A DNA stretch of 64,000 nt from an uncultured Lachnospiraceae bacterium (GTDB taxonomy: Bacteria; Bacillota; Clostridia; Lachnospirales; Lachnospiraceae), in contig CABSCP010000027.1 in NCBI GenBank assembly GCA_902476265.1, positions 1-64,000 of the forward strand. Reading direction: 5' to 3'. Position numbers and translations under genes: made by a program. The notes under the pieces were generated by a model that saw only the letters and a program-made list of their open reading frames with translations, was not told the DNA's origin and did no database searches. Shown here piece by piece: positions 53,007 to 61,085 of the stretch. How positions within the stretch are numbered: the stretch's first letter is position 1; every line of letters starts with the position of its first letter.

Positions 53007-54068
53007 ATGATGGACAAAATAGAAATACCGGTGATCATTCCGGCTTATGAACCGGATGAAAAAATGATAAAACTGCTGGAAGCGCTCAGGCAGGAGGGGC
53101 TGACGAATCTGGTTTTGGTAGATGACGGCAGCGGCCCTGATTATGCTCCGCTTTTTGAAAGGGCAAAGAAAGAGTATGGCGCTCTTGTTTTGACCCATGC
53201 GGTGAATCTGGGAAAAGGCAGAGCCTTGAAAACCGCTTTCAATGAATGCCTGCTCCGCTATCCCAAAGCCATAGGATGTGTGACCGCGGATTCGGACGGA
53301 CAGCATACTCCGGCCTGTATCTTAAAGTGTATGGAGGCCATGAGAAAAGCGCCGGATGCCCTGGTGCTGGGGTGTCGGAATTTTGACGGGGAGAACGTTC
53401 CGTTCCGATCGGCGGTGGGAAATAAAATGACCCGGCAGGTGCTTAAATATCTGGCAGGCGTGGGTGTTTCCGATACGCAGACGGGACTTCGGGGAATCCC
53501 ACAGGCATTCATGCGGCATCTGATGAACGTCAAAGGGGAGCGCTTTGAATTTGAAACCAATATGCTTCTGGAAACGAAAACGGAGCAAATCTCCATCGCA
53601 GAGGTGCCCATCGAAACGGTCTATCTGGAAGAAAATAAAAGCAGCCATTTTAATCCGGTGCGGGATTCGGCCCGAATCTACCTGGTGTTCGGGAAATTTT
53701 TGTTTTCCTCCCTTTCCTCCAGCGTGCTGGATCTGGTTTTGTTCGGCATTTTCTGCAGCCTGCTGAAAGGAAGACTTCCGGCGCAAATCAGCTACATCGT
53801 GGCGGCTACAGTGGCGGCCCGGCTCATATCTGCCGCCTATAATTTCGGCATGAATTATAAGGTTGTTTTCAAGAGCCGGGGCGGCGTTTTAAAGGCGGCC
53901 TGGCGGTATGTTGCACTGGCAGCGGTACAGATGGCATGCAGCGCATTTCTGGTGAACTTTGTATATGGATTCACCGGAGGAATCGAGGTGCTGGTGAAGA
54001 TGCCGGTGGACATTTTCCTTTTCTTTATCAGTTTTTTGATCCAGCGGGAATTTGTATATCAGGAATAA
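53007..54068 (+). CDS. GT2 glycosyltransferase fused to GtrA membrane domain
   Basis: 353 residues. The N-terminal GT-A domain (about 1-225) resembles dolichol-phosphate mannosyltransferase: VIIPAYEPDEKM, LVLVDDGSG and the metal-binding DSDGQHTP. The C-terminal part (about 228-353) has four membrane helices of the GtrA type (YIVAATVAARLISAAYNFG). Such fusions make and flip polyprenyl-phosphate sugars. With the GT-C-like protein upstream it forms a plausible two-gene unit for surface glycosylation. A terminator follows. Confidence 0.9.
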   Translation: MMDKIEIPVIIPAYEPDEKMIKLLEALRQEGLTNLVLVDDGSGPDYAPLFERAKKEYGALVLTHAVNLGKGRALKTAFNECLLRYPKAIGCVTADSDGQHTPACILKCMEAMRKAPDALVLGCRNFDGENVPFRSAVGNKMTRQVLKYLAGVGVSDTQTGLRGIPQAFMRHLMNVKGERFEFETNMLLETKTEQISIAEVPIETVYLEENKSSHFNPVRDSARIYLVFGKFLFSSLSSSVLDLVLFGIFCSLLKGRLPAQISYIVAATVAARLISAAYNFGMNYKVVFKSRGGVLKAAWRYVALAAVQMACSAFLVNFVYGFTGGIEVLVKMPVDIFLFFISFLIQREFVYQE

Positions 54069-54070
54069 AA

Positions 54071-54115
54071 AGAAGCGGGGACGGCGCTGATGTTTTGGCG
54101 TGTCCCTGCTTTCTT
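54071..54115 (+). terminator. Terminator after the GT2-GtrA gene
   Basis: AAGCGGGGACG pairs with CGTGTCCCTGCTT, followed by TCTT. Confidence 0.7.
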
Positions 54116-54144
54116 AATGTTTGTTTAAGGTTGTGTAAACTGCA

Positions 54145-54174
54145 TTGACTAAAGATGGAAAAATTACATATAAT
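54145..54174 (+). promoter_or_regulatory. Promoter of the MBOAT operon
   Basis: TTGACT at 54145-54150, 18-base spacer, TATAAT at 54169-54174. The leader to 54372 is about 190 bases; no riboswitch is recognised in it. Confidence 0.65.
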
Positions 54175-54372
54175 AGGGATATCATAAAACGGAAAAATTT
54201 TGAAGAAAAAGCCATTCTTTTAAGTCTACCGTCAGCTGCAGGACAATTACAGCCGGAAAATCCATGACAGGACCGGTTTTGCCGCGGCGTACAGACAGTG
54301 AAAAGACAGGCGAATCATAAAAGACGGGAAAAAACGGAAAAGGATCTTTTCCTGAATAAAGGAGGAATGAAG

Positions 54373-55872
54373 TTGTCTTTTCAATCATTTCGGTTTGGGG
54401 CATTTTTGTTCGCAGCTTTATGCACGTATTTTGTTGTTCCCAAAAAATTTCGCCTGTGGGTAATTCTTGCCGCCAATATGGTGTTTTTCCTGTATGCGGA
54501 CCAAAGGGCAGGCGTCTGGTTGCTTTTTTCGATTCTCAGTACCTGGGCGGCAGGGCTTCTTCTGGGGCGTTGGAAAGAGAGGGGCCTGCGTCGGTGGATC
54601 CTTTTGGGATGCCTGGCGTGTAATCTGGGCCTGCTTGTGGTTTTCAAATATCTGCCGGTATGGGACAGCCTGATCAACAGCGCTCTGGGACATGGAATCA
54701 ACACGGTGCATCTGGACGTGGCAGAACGCTTCGGGCTGGCTGTGCCCCTGGGAATTTCCTTTTATACCCTTCAGGCGGCAGGGTATCTTCTGGACATCTA
54801 TATGGGAAAATATGAACCGGAAAAAAATCCGGTAAAGTATGGGGTATTCGTTTCCTTTTTCCCCAATATTTTAAGCGGCCCCATCGAGAGGGGCGGGCAC
54901 TTTATCGGGCAGCTGGACCGGGTACTTGCAGCGAAAAGACGGGAACTGCTTTCCTATGACAGGATCGCACAGGGAATGATCTCCGTTTTGCTGGGATATT
55001 TCATGAAAATGGTGATCGCCGACAGGACGGCCCTTCTGGTGGATTACTTATACAGTGTGTATCAGAATGGAAACAGCTTCACCATGCTGATGGCGGCTCT
55101 GTTTTACGCGGTGCAGATTTACTGTGATTTTGCCAGCTATTCCTGCATTGCGGTAGGCATTGCACAGATCATGGGATTTGAACTGACCCGCAATTTCCGC
55201 CAGCCTTATTTTGCGGCAGGATTCAGCGATTTCTGGCGGCGGTGGCATATTTCTCTGAGCAGCTGGCTGAGGGATTATATTTATATTCCGCTGGGCGGCA
55301 ACCGGAGAGGGATTGTGCGTAAAGAAATTAATATGATCCTGGTCTTTTTTGTCAGCGGTCTCTGGCATGGCGGTGCGCCCACCTTTCTTCTGTGGGGGCT
55401 GCTTTATGGGATTTTGCTGGCTGCTGAGGATTTGGGTAAGCGGGCCGGAAAAAAACTTTTCGGAGAAAAGAAGCTGCCTTTTTCCTCTGTCAGAAAAGGG
55501 ATTGCCTGCCTGGGAACCTTTTTGACAGTCACCTGCCTATGGATCATTTTCCGCAGCGAAACGCTGGAAATGGCAGCAGTCTGTCTGAAAAATCTGTTTA
55601 CCAGGTGGCAGGGATTTTATTTTGTCAAAGATTTTATTTTTGCCATGGGACTTGACCGGACAGAGTTTTTGATCGCGGTAGCTTCCATTATTTTCCTATT
55701 CCTGCTGGATTTTGTTTCGGAAGTAAAAAAAGCGGAGGCATCGGCCTGGATCTATGCTTCGCCTCTCGCGGTCCGCTGGGGGATCTGCCTGTTTCTTCTG
55801 GGCGCGGTTTTTGTATTTGGCATGTATGGGCCGGGATTCAACGCTTCCAGTTTTATCTATGTCAATTTTTAG
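54373..55872 (+). CDS. MBOAT-family membrane O-acyltransferase
   Basis: Transfers acyl groups (often acetyl) to extracellular polysaccharide, as AlgI and DltB do. The TTG at 54373 is chosen because GGAGG at 54361 is seven bases away; the ATG at 54367 is too close. The resulting start MSFQSFRFGAFLF is the normal MBOAT N-terminus. 499 residues with about 11 membrane segments. Family motifs are FWRRWHISLSSWLRDYIYIP and catalytic His in GLWHGGAPTF. It is followed by an SGNH-type protein, the usual partner for polymer acetylation. Confidence 0.92.
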   Translation: MSFQSFRFGAFLFAALCTYFVVPKKFRLWVILAANMVFFLYADQRAGVWLLFSILSTWAAGLLLGRWKERGLRRWILLGCLACNLGLLVVFKYLPVWDSLINSALGHGINTVHLDVAERFGLAVPLGISFYTLQAAGYLLDIYMGKYEPEKNPVKYGVFVSFFPNILSGPIERGGHFIGQLDRVLAAKRRELLSYDRIAQGMISVLLGYFMKMVIADRTALLVDYLYSVYQNGNSFTMLMAALFYAVQIYCDFASYSCIAVGIAQIMGFELTRNFRQPYFAAGFSDFWRRWHISLSSWLRDYIYIPLGGNRRGIVRKEINMILVFFVSGLWHGGAPTFLLWGLLYGILLAAEDLGKRAGKKLFGEKKLPFSSVRKGIACLGTFLTVTCLWIIFRSETLEMAAVCLKNLFTRWQGFYFVKDFIFAMGLDRTEFLIAVASIIFLFLLDFVSEVKKAEASAWIYASPLAVRWGICLFLLGAVFVFGMYGPGFNASSFIYVNF

Positions 55873-55915
55873 CGTGCGTCCCTTTGCAAAGGACGCTCCA
55901 AAACGGAGGTAGGAT

Positions 55916-56920
55916 GTGAGAAAAAAAGCGATTAGGGCGGCAGTGTTTTTTTGCCTGGCAGCAATATTGATTCATGGGCTGAATCGGATTTTATGCATGA
56001 AGTCTCCCCACGGTGTGGATCAGGCCAGGTGTCTGTATTACCAGCCCCGGAATAAAATAGATGTGCTGTTTTTAGGAAGCAGCCATGTACATTGTAATGT
56101 GAGCACTCAGATTTTATGGGAAGAACACGGGATGGCAGCGTATCTGCTGACGGGCGCAGAGCAGCCGATCTGGAACAGTTATCATTATCTGGTGGAGGCG
56201 CTGAAAACCCAGAAGCCGAAGCTGGTGGTGCTGGATATGTTCTGCCCGGCCCGGTTTTATGAGGATTATCAGGAAAAATGGCTGGACCAGAATCTGGACG
56301 GCATGCGGCTTTCTCTGAATAAGTATGAAGCGGTGAAGGCCAGTACCGAGGTGGACAGGGCCAATTTTTTCCTGGGATTTACCAAATATCATTCCCGGTA
56401 CGACGGGCTGACGGCAGCGGATTTCCGGAATTTTGTGTGGAATCAGAACCAACAGGCAAAATGGAAGGGATATACGCCCCTGATCACCCATGCTCAGCTG
56501 ACGGAGCCGGATATGAGCCACGTGACCGGGGAACGGGAGATGACGGAAAAGTCCCGCCTGTATTTTAACAAAATTGTGGAACTTACCGAAAAGGAAGGGA
56601 TTGCGCTGGCGCTGGTGAGCGCGCCCTATCTTCTGGAGGAAGAGGATCAGAAAGTATACAATCATATCGCCCGGCTGGCGGAAGAAAAAGGGCTTTTGTT
56701 CCTGAATTATAATACCACTCAGCATTACCGGGAAATGGGGATGGACTTTGGCACGGATTTTGCGGATCATGCCCATTTGAATGAAGTGGGAAGTTCCAAG
56801 TATACGGAACATCTGGGACAGTGGCTTTCCGATCACTATGAAATCCCCGACAGAAGAGGGCAGAAAGGATATGAGTCCTGGGAAAGCCAGATTTATTACG
56901 AAGAAGAGAGCGCGCCGTGA
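55916..56920 (+). CDS. SGNH/DltD-like membrane-anchored acyltransfer partner
   Basis: 334 residues starting at a GTG with GGAGGTAGG upstream. One N-terminal membrane segment (AVFFCLAAILIHGLN at about 9-23) leaves the rest outside. The SGNH serine block is FLGSSHVHCNVS near residue 52. The catalytic Asp/His pair is DFADHAHLNEVG near 280-291. This is the arrangement of DltD and AlgJ/X-type proteins that work with an MBOAT acyltransferase. A small hairpin (GCGTCC-CTTTGCAAA-GGACGC) lies between the two genes. Confidence 0.87.
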   Translation: MRKKAIRAAVFFCLAAILIHGLNRILCMKSPHGVDQARCLYYQPRNKIDVLFLGSSHVHCNVSTQILWEEHGMAAYLLTGAEQPIWNSYHYLVEALKTQKPKLVVLDMFCPARFYEDYQEKWLDQNLDGMRLSLNKYEAVKASTEVDRANFFLGFTKYHSRYDGLTAADFRNFVWNQNQQAKWKGYTPLITHAQLTEPDMSHVTGEREMTEKSRLYFNKIVELTEKEGIALALVSAPYLLEEEDQKVYNHIARLAEEKGLLFLNYNTTQHYREMGMDFGTDFADHAHLNEVGSSKYTEHLGQWLSDHYEIPDRRGQKGYESWESQIYYEEESAP

Positions 56921-56985
56921 CGGCTCTTGGCGGCATAGGACATGCCGGGGCCGTCATAAAATAGGGAAAAAGCCTGGAGTCAGCT

Positions 56986-57642
56986 ATGCGGTCGGGAAAA
57001 TATCAGGCAGCAATACTCATAGAGCTTTTGCTCATCGTCATTTTAATCAGCGGTCATTATATGGACAGGGAAGAACCGGCGGCCGTTTCCGGCAACATAA
57101 AAATAGCGCAGAAAAATACGGAGGAAGGGAAAAAAGAGTACATCAAGTGGGTGGACTTTACGGTTCCCTGTGAGGCTCTGGATCTGGCATATGAGCGGGA
57201 TGTGAAAGCCCATGAGGCCGGCACGAGCCTGGACTGGGTCTGCCTTTTGGCGCATACGGCCTCAAAATGGGGCGGGGAGTTCAATAAAAAGGCCATGAAG
57301 GAAATGGAAAAGACGGCCGATAACGCCATGGAAAAGGCGGATGAGAAGCGCACCGCCACGGATCTCATTGAAGAGGCCAGTGCAGATCTCAAATACTATC
57401 CTTATTATAAAGAAGCTTACGGCGCGATTCTGTCCGGAATGGTGGGGCCCTATCAGGCCCAGCTGGAAGACGAAAACGGAAAAGTTGAATGGCATAATGT
57501 TTATGGCCTGAAAGCTTATTCCCCCATCGCCAGGGGGTTTGACTATTCCGACTATGATGATTTCGGGACCTCCCGCAGCTATGGTTACAGCCGTCCCCAC
57601 CTGGGACACGACATGATGGGGCAGGTTGGAACACCAACATGA
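56986..57642 (+). pseudogene. M23-family peptidase, truncated by element insertion
   Basis: 218 residues remain. An N-terminal membrane anchor (AAILIELLLIVILISGHY, about 8-25) leads to a region conserved in clostridial M23 proteins (WVCLLAHTASKWGGEF; YYPYYKEAYGAILSGMVGPY). The first half of the peptidase domain has YGYSRPHLGHDMMGQVGTPT, with the zinc ligands His and Asp of the H-x3-D motif. The frame then stops. The second zinc motif (H-x-H) and about 100 further residues expected for the family are missing. The stop comes from the integrated element whose recombinase begins 42 bases on. The missing 3-prime part should lie at the far end of the element. Confidence 0.85.
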
Positions 57643-57660
57643 ATAAAATATGGAATAGAA
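57622..57660. other. Left attachment junction (attL) of the element
   Basis: Chromosomal coding sequence for the M23 domain ends around GGTTGGAACACC, after which the reading frame is foreign and closes at TGA (57640-57642). Serine recombinases exchange at a two-base core, so the exact crossover cannot be fixed without the other junction. Confidence 0.65.
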
Positions 57661-57669
57661 TAGAGGGTA

Positions 57670-57710
57670 AAAATAACCTGCACATCAAAAAATAATGTGC
57701 AGGTTATTTT
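57670..57710. terminator. Terminator at the recombinase 3-prime end
   Basis: AAAATAACCTGCACAT (57670-57685) and ATGTGCAGGTTATTTT (57695-57710) form a perfect 16-bp stem. It overlaps the last codons of the minus-strand recombinase and can act in both directions. Confidence 0.85.
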
Positions 57711-59241
57711 CGTCAAGAATGCATTTTTTTACAGTCTTTCGGATTAGTTCATTCTTCCCAGAGTAGCTGATCCGATCAAAATTATCAAGCAAATAGCAGA
57801 TGTTATCATAAATGATTTTCTCTGTATCCTGGCAGGCTTCGGCTTCAACCTGCCTGCGTTGCGCCGCACGAAGGTTACTGTATAGGGTTCGCCTTTGCTG
57901 GTCAAGCTTTTCGATCTGCGCAATGATGTAGGCTGCCGCCGGGCTGTCCATGGCCTGTGTAAGAGCATTCGTGAGGTTGGAGATGGACTTTTCAACGGAG
58001 TCAAGTTCTGCCTGTAGGGAGCGCATGTCAGGGCCGCCAGCATCGGATTCGATACGGATATGTATGCTATTTGGATTAAGACGGATTTTTTTGAGTTCCT
58101 GCAGAAAGGCTTCTTCTACCTTCTCAATTCGGACATATTTGGAATTACAATGTCCCTTTCCCTTTTGCGCCATGGCGGCGCAATAATAATAAGAAAAGCG
58201 TATCCCGTTTTTTATGTGGGTCCGGATATCCATTCGGGAACCGCATCGGCAGCGGAGCACGCCCTTTAGAATGCCGACATCATATTTTGCAGTGGTGTGG
58301 AACATTTTGTTTACGCCCAGGCGCTTCTGTACGCCTATCCATTCAGCGGATGTCAATACATAGTCATGAATGCCGACGGCGATGGTCCAGGAATCAGTGC
58401 TCTGACGCTTCTGGGAATCCTTCAAGGTCCGTGTTTTACCATATGAGATCAGGCCATGCTTTCCGTCAAAGAGGGAGGCATCTGGAAGATGGCAGCCGCG
58501 ATCAGAAAAGTACTCATAAGCCTCCATACTGTTTTGACAGTACACCGGATTGGTGAGGATGCTGTACAGTTGGGAGGAGCCGAGAAATTTACCGTAGCGG
58601 GAGTGGATGCCGTGATCGCGGCAATACCGCTCAACTCCGGTGATGGAATAGCCGTCCAGCATGAGACGGAACAGAAGCTTGACATTGCCGATTTCATTTT
58701 CATTCACAATGAGATAGGAGTGTTCTTTATCGCCTATCTTCTTCCTGACAGAGGACATCCCGGCCGGCAGCAGACCACCAGTCCATTTCCCGGCAGCGCC
58801 CAGGGAGCGCATGTTGTCACCGACACGTTCAGAGGTGTTTTCGCGCTCCAGCTGCGCAAACGCGGCCAGAATGTACATGACGGTGCGGCCCATGGGGGTG
58901 GAAGTGTCAAAGGATTCCTTGACAGAAACAAAGGCAACATTGTGAGCCTGGAAGATCTCATACATCTCAGAAAACTCCCGGACATTTCGGCTGATACGGT
59001 CAAGCTTATATACAATGATTGCATCAAGGATGTCGGCCTTTACGTCGGCCATCATTTCCTGAAAACCGGGCCGATTCATATTTTTGCCGGAGAATCCCTC
59101 ATCCTTGTCATAAATGCGAAATTCCAGATTCTTACCTTTAAATACGATACCGGCGTATTCCTGGCACATCTGCACCTGGACTTGAACGGAGTCGCTGTTA
59201 TCGCGGTACACGGATTTACGTGGATAAATACCTATAACCAT
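57685..59241 (-). CDS. Large serine recombinase (integrase/excisionase)
   Basis: Site-specific recombinase that integrates and excises the element. 518 residues from the ATG at 59241, which has AGGAGG upstream; a longer frame adds 16 residues. The catalytic domain (about 1-150) has nucleophile Ser10 in YPRKSVYRD and the conserved YKLDRISRN and AFAQLERENTSERV. The recombinase domain follows, then a zinc ribbon (RCRCGSRMD, with YYYCAAMAQKGKGHC). A coiled coil near 410-475 precedes the C-terminal part. It sits at the left edge of the element beside attL, the usual place. Confidence 0.95.
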   Translation of the reverse strand: MVIGIYPRKSVYRDNSDSVQVQVQMCQEYAGIVFKGKNLEFRIYDKDEGFSGKNMNRPGFQEMMADVKADILDAIIVYKLDRISRNVREFSEMYEIFQAHNVAFVSVKESFDTSTPMGRTVMYILAAFAQLERENTSERVGDNMRSLGAAGKWTGGLLPAGMSSVRKKIGDKEHSYLIVNENEIGNVKLLFRLMLDGYSITGVERYCRDHGIHSRYGKFLGSSQLYSILTNPVYCQNSMEAYEYFSDRGCHLPDASLFDGKHGLISYGKTRTLKDSQKRQSTDSWTIAVGIHDYVLTSAEWIGVQKRLGVNKMFHTTAKYDVGILKGVLRCRCGSRMDIRTHIKNGIRFSYYYCAAMAQKGKGHCNSKYVRIEKVEEAFLQELKKIRLNPNSIHIRIESDAGGPDMRSLQAELDSVEKSISNLTNALTQAMDSPAAAYIIAQIEKLDQQRRTLYSNLRAAQRRQVEAEACQDTEKIIYDNICYLLDNFDRISYSGKNELIRKTVKKCILDENNLHIIF

Positions 59242-59286
59242 AATATACCTCCTGTTAAGTTTACTCAAAATAGGTAAAAAAAATAA

Positions 59287-59320
59287 CACCTGTACAGGTG
59301 ACGGAGGTATATGGTATAAT
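59287..59320 (+). promoter_or_regulatory. Promoter and operator for a short plus-strand transcript
   Basis: TGTACA at 59291-59296, 18-base spacer and an extended -10, TGGTATAAT, ending at 59320. A perfect 14-base palindrome, CACCTGTACAGGTG (59287-59300), covers the -35, so repression by a dimeric protein is likely. Confidence 0.55.
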
Positions 59321-59326
59321 CTGGTT

Positions 59327-59405
59327 GTCTCAGGTGATTGTACCGGCCTCCGGGCCTGTATAGTCTCTCTGCGGGTGCCCCGGTTGCCGCCGGGGTACTT
59401 TTTAT
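59327..59405 (+). ncRNA. Candidate ~80-nt small RNA
   Basis: Begins after the promoter at 59320 and ends at a terminator: GTGCCCCGG (59375-59383) paired with CCGGGGTAC (59390-59398), followed by TTTTTATTTTATTT. A second hairpin, GGCC-TCCG-GGCC, lies in the middle. Both neighbouring genes are on the minus strand, so this plus-strand unit serves neither. No start codon with a ribosome site was found. No known RNA family is recognised. Confidence 0.5.
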
Positions 59406-59406
59406 T

Positions 59407-60153
59407 TTATTTGTTTAAAAGCTGTAGATATTGGATTATACCTTTGGCGGACCGATACGATACCGGAACGGTGTCGCCGTTGTCCAGGTACAATGTTGTA
59501 TGAGCGTCATCCATACGGACCACATGCTGCAGGTTGACAATATAGGACTTATGGCACCGGCGGAAGGTATAATCCAGCGAAGGGGCTATTTTATCGAGAT
59601 TGCCGCGGTAATTGTAGGTTGTATCATTAGTATGGAGTTCGATCCCATGCGACTGGTTAGGGACAGAATTAATAAATAAGAGGTCGCTGGCCGGGAAAGG
59701 TATGAGATCGTCGTTTAGTAGTAGATTGACAGTGTGATCATCATTGAGATGGTAAAGCCGGTAATGCAGGAGCCTGGCGGTGTCCAGACATTTGTAAAGT
59801 CTCTGGGGTGCATCAGGAGCACTTTTTTCAATACCATCCATAGCTTCAGTGTGATATTGAAAATCCAATTTCTCTGCTTGATCGGTAAATAATGTAATAT
59901 ATCCTCGTGGGTCAGTTTTCCGAATTTCACGGGATAGATCTATTCCGTTCAGCGGAGAATCAGACGGAAGATCTAAAATATAGAAAGATTGTTGGGGATG
60001 ATGCCATAGATAGTCAAGCAGTTCTATCGGATTGTTTTTAGTGCATACAATCCGTAGATCTTTGATCCGGTTCTTTCGGATATAATCATTAACCATATCT
60101 ATATATAGTATCACTGACTCATCACTGCCCCCACAAATATAAACTGGTAACAT
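59407..60153 (-). CDS. LytTR-family response regulator (AgrA-like)
   Basis: 248 residues. The N-terminal receiver domain (about 1-125) has phosphoacceptor Asp61 in FYILDLPSDSP. The C-terminal LytTR DNA-binding domain (about 140-245) has the typical YNYRGNLDKIAP and FRRCHKSYIVNLQHV. AgrA-type regulators usually have a sensor kinase partner, often for a peptide signal; none is present in the visible part of the element. Two exact LytTR boxes lie about 50-80 bases upstream of its start, so it may control itself and the plus-strand gene at 60412. CAGGAGGG precedes the ATG. Confidence 0.9.
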   Translation of the reverse strand: MLPVYICGGSDESVILYIDMVNDYIRKNRIKDLRIVCTKNNPIELLDYLWHHPQQSFYILDLPSDSPLNGIDLSREIRKTDPRGYITLFTDQAEKLDFQYHTEAMDGIEKSAPDAPQRLYKCLDTARLLHYRLYHLNDDHTVNLLLNDDLIPFPASDLLFINSVPNQSHGIELHTNDTTYNYRGNLDKIAPSLDYTFRRCHKSYIVNLQHVVRMDDAHTTLYLDNGDTVPVSYRSAKGIIQYLQLLNK

Positions 60154-60180
60154 GTTACCCTCCTGTAAAAGTTATTTTTC

Positions 60181-60245
60181 ACAAACTTTCGGGAGCCGTC
60201 TACGTTCAGGCCACAGATTTGATACGTTCAGGCCAGAAAGTTTGT
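60181..60245. promoter_or_regulatory. LytTR binding-site pair inside a 10-bp inverted repeat
   Basis: TACGTTCAG occurs at 60201-60209 and 60223-60231, separated by 13 bases. This fits the published LytTR target: two direct repeats of [TA][AC][CA]GTTN[AG][TG] 12-13 bases apart. The pair is framed by ACAAACTTTC (60181-60190) and its exact reverse complement GAAAGTTTGT (60236-60245). It lies between the LytTR gene (minus) and a plus-strand small gene. Confidence 0.8.
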
Positions 60246-60328
60246 TGAAATTATACAAAAATGCAGCTTTAAAAGCAATCGGATTACAGTAATTACCAAA
60301 AAATGTAATAGCATTTATGGTAGCTCAT

Positions 60329-60387
60329 GCTATAATAAATATATCGAGAGGCCTTCGAAATAAATAACATGATTTGCACCGGTGCAA
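60329..60387 (+). promoter_or_regulatory. Extended -10 promoter and 14-base palindrome
   Basis: TGCTATAAT ends at 60336; no good -35 is seen, so the promoter may need an activator such as the LytTR protein bound about 100 bases upstream. TTGCACCGGTGCAA (60374-60387) is a perfect palindrome in the leader of the 43-residue ORF. Confidence 0.5.
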
Positions 60388-60411
60388 CAAGTCATTGGCG
60401 GGAGGTAACAT

Positions 60412-60543
60412 ATGAACGCAAATATTGAAGATTACAAAAAGGATATTATAAAGATGCTGGACAAAATATGCTCTTTAAATCTGATTATAAAAATTCATAC
60501 ATATGTAAAGACATTATACCTGATGTACGAGTCAAAAGAGTAG
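60412..60543 (+). CDS. Small protein of 43 residues
   Basis: Starts at an ATG with GGGAGG upstream. The product reads MNANIEDYKKDIIKMLDKIC, then a Leu/Ile/Tyr-rich helix ending YLMYESKE. Short proteins with the pattern I-x-x-M-L-x-K-I and a following I-x-x-Y-V-K are frequent in clostridial mobile elements and look like all-helical DNA- or protein-binding peptides. It is placed downstream of the LytTR boxes and ends in a hairpin shared with the convergent XRE gene. Too short to appear in most ORF lists. Confidence 0.6.
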   Translation: MNANIEDYKKDIIKMLDKICSLNLIIKIHTYVKTLYLMYESKE

Positions 60544-60559
60544 CCTTGCTACTCTTTTG
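60533..60559. terminator. Bidirectional terminator between convergent genes
   Basis: CAAAAGAGTAG pairs with CTACTCTTTTG; both stop codons (TAG) lie inside the stem arms. Confidence 0.75.
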
Positions 60560-60941
60560 TGCTTTCAAAAATAGAGCAAAAATAATTGTCAATTATTTTT
60601 TGAGAAGCCTCATCTAATTTTGCAAATTTGATGATGGCTTTTTTAAAATTCTCACATTCTCCTTCACCGATAATCGCAGCACATCTTGTAAATTCGTCAG
60701 ACTCAAACTCGGGAGTAAATGTAAAGTCTGTACTTTCAAGATCACGAAATGAATTTTCGTCAATATTAAATATGTGGCATATCAATTTAATATTTTGATC
60801 TGTAACAGTAGCACCATCACTTTCTAAATAGCTTATATTGCGTTGGCTCATACCGAGTTTTGAAGCTAATTCGGATTGTGATAGATGCCTCTTTTTTCTT
60901 AATAACTTTATTTTCCTGTTTAAATTATTTGTATTTTCCAT
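60549..60941 (-). CDS. XRE-family repressor 1
   Basis: 130 residues. An N-terminal helix-turn-helix of the Cro/CI type (IKLLRKKRHLSQSELASKLG, then MSQRNISYLES) is followed by a short acidic region and a helical C-terminal part (about 85-130) of unknown fold. AAGGAGGAC lies upstream of the start. It is divergent from the 59-residue ORF at 61086, with two matching palindromic sites between them, so it probably represses both its own and that promoter. Confidence 0.88.
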   Translation of the reverse strand: MENTNNLNRKIKLLRKKRHLSQSELASKLGMSQRNISYLESDGATVTDQNIKLICHIFNIDENSFRDLESTDFTFTPEFESDEFTRCAAIIGEGECENFKKAIIKFAKLDEASQKIIDNYFCSIFESTKE

Positions 60942-60965
60942 GTATGTATTGTCCTCCTTAAACAG

Positions 60966-61067
60966 AGAATAGCAATCATTTCTAAAAAAGTCAATAGAAA
61001 TAGAAAAAATATATTGACAAGATAGAAGTGGTTGCTTATTATATAGCTATAAACAGAAATGATTTCT
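60966..61067. promoter_or_regulatory. Divergent promoters with paired operators for XRE repressor 1
   Basis: Minus strand: TTGACT (60989-60994), 17-base spacer, TATTCT (60966-60971). Plus strand: TTGACA (61014-61019), 17-base spacer, TATTAT (61037-61042). AGAAATGATTTCT (61055-61067) is a palindrome just after the plus promoter; AGCAATCATTTCT (60971-60983), one mismatch from it, lies between the -35 and -10 of the minus promoter. Confidence 0.75.
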
Positions 61068-61085
61068 TAGAAAGGAGCAGATGAT

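Noticed and set aside
54298..54372. Longer N-terminus for the MBOAT protein from a GTG at 54298
   Set aside because: The added 25 residues are charged and unlike MBOAT proteins; the GGAGG at 54361 favours the TTG at 54373.
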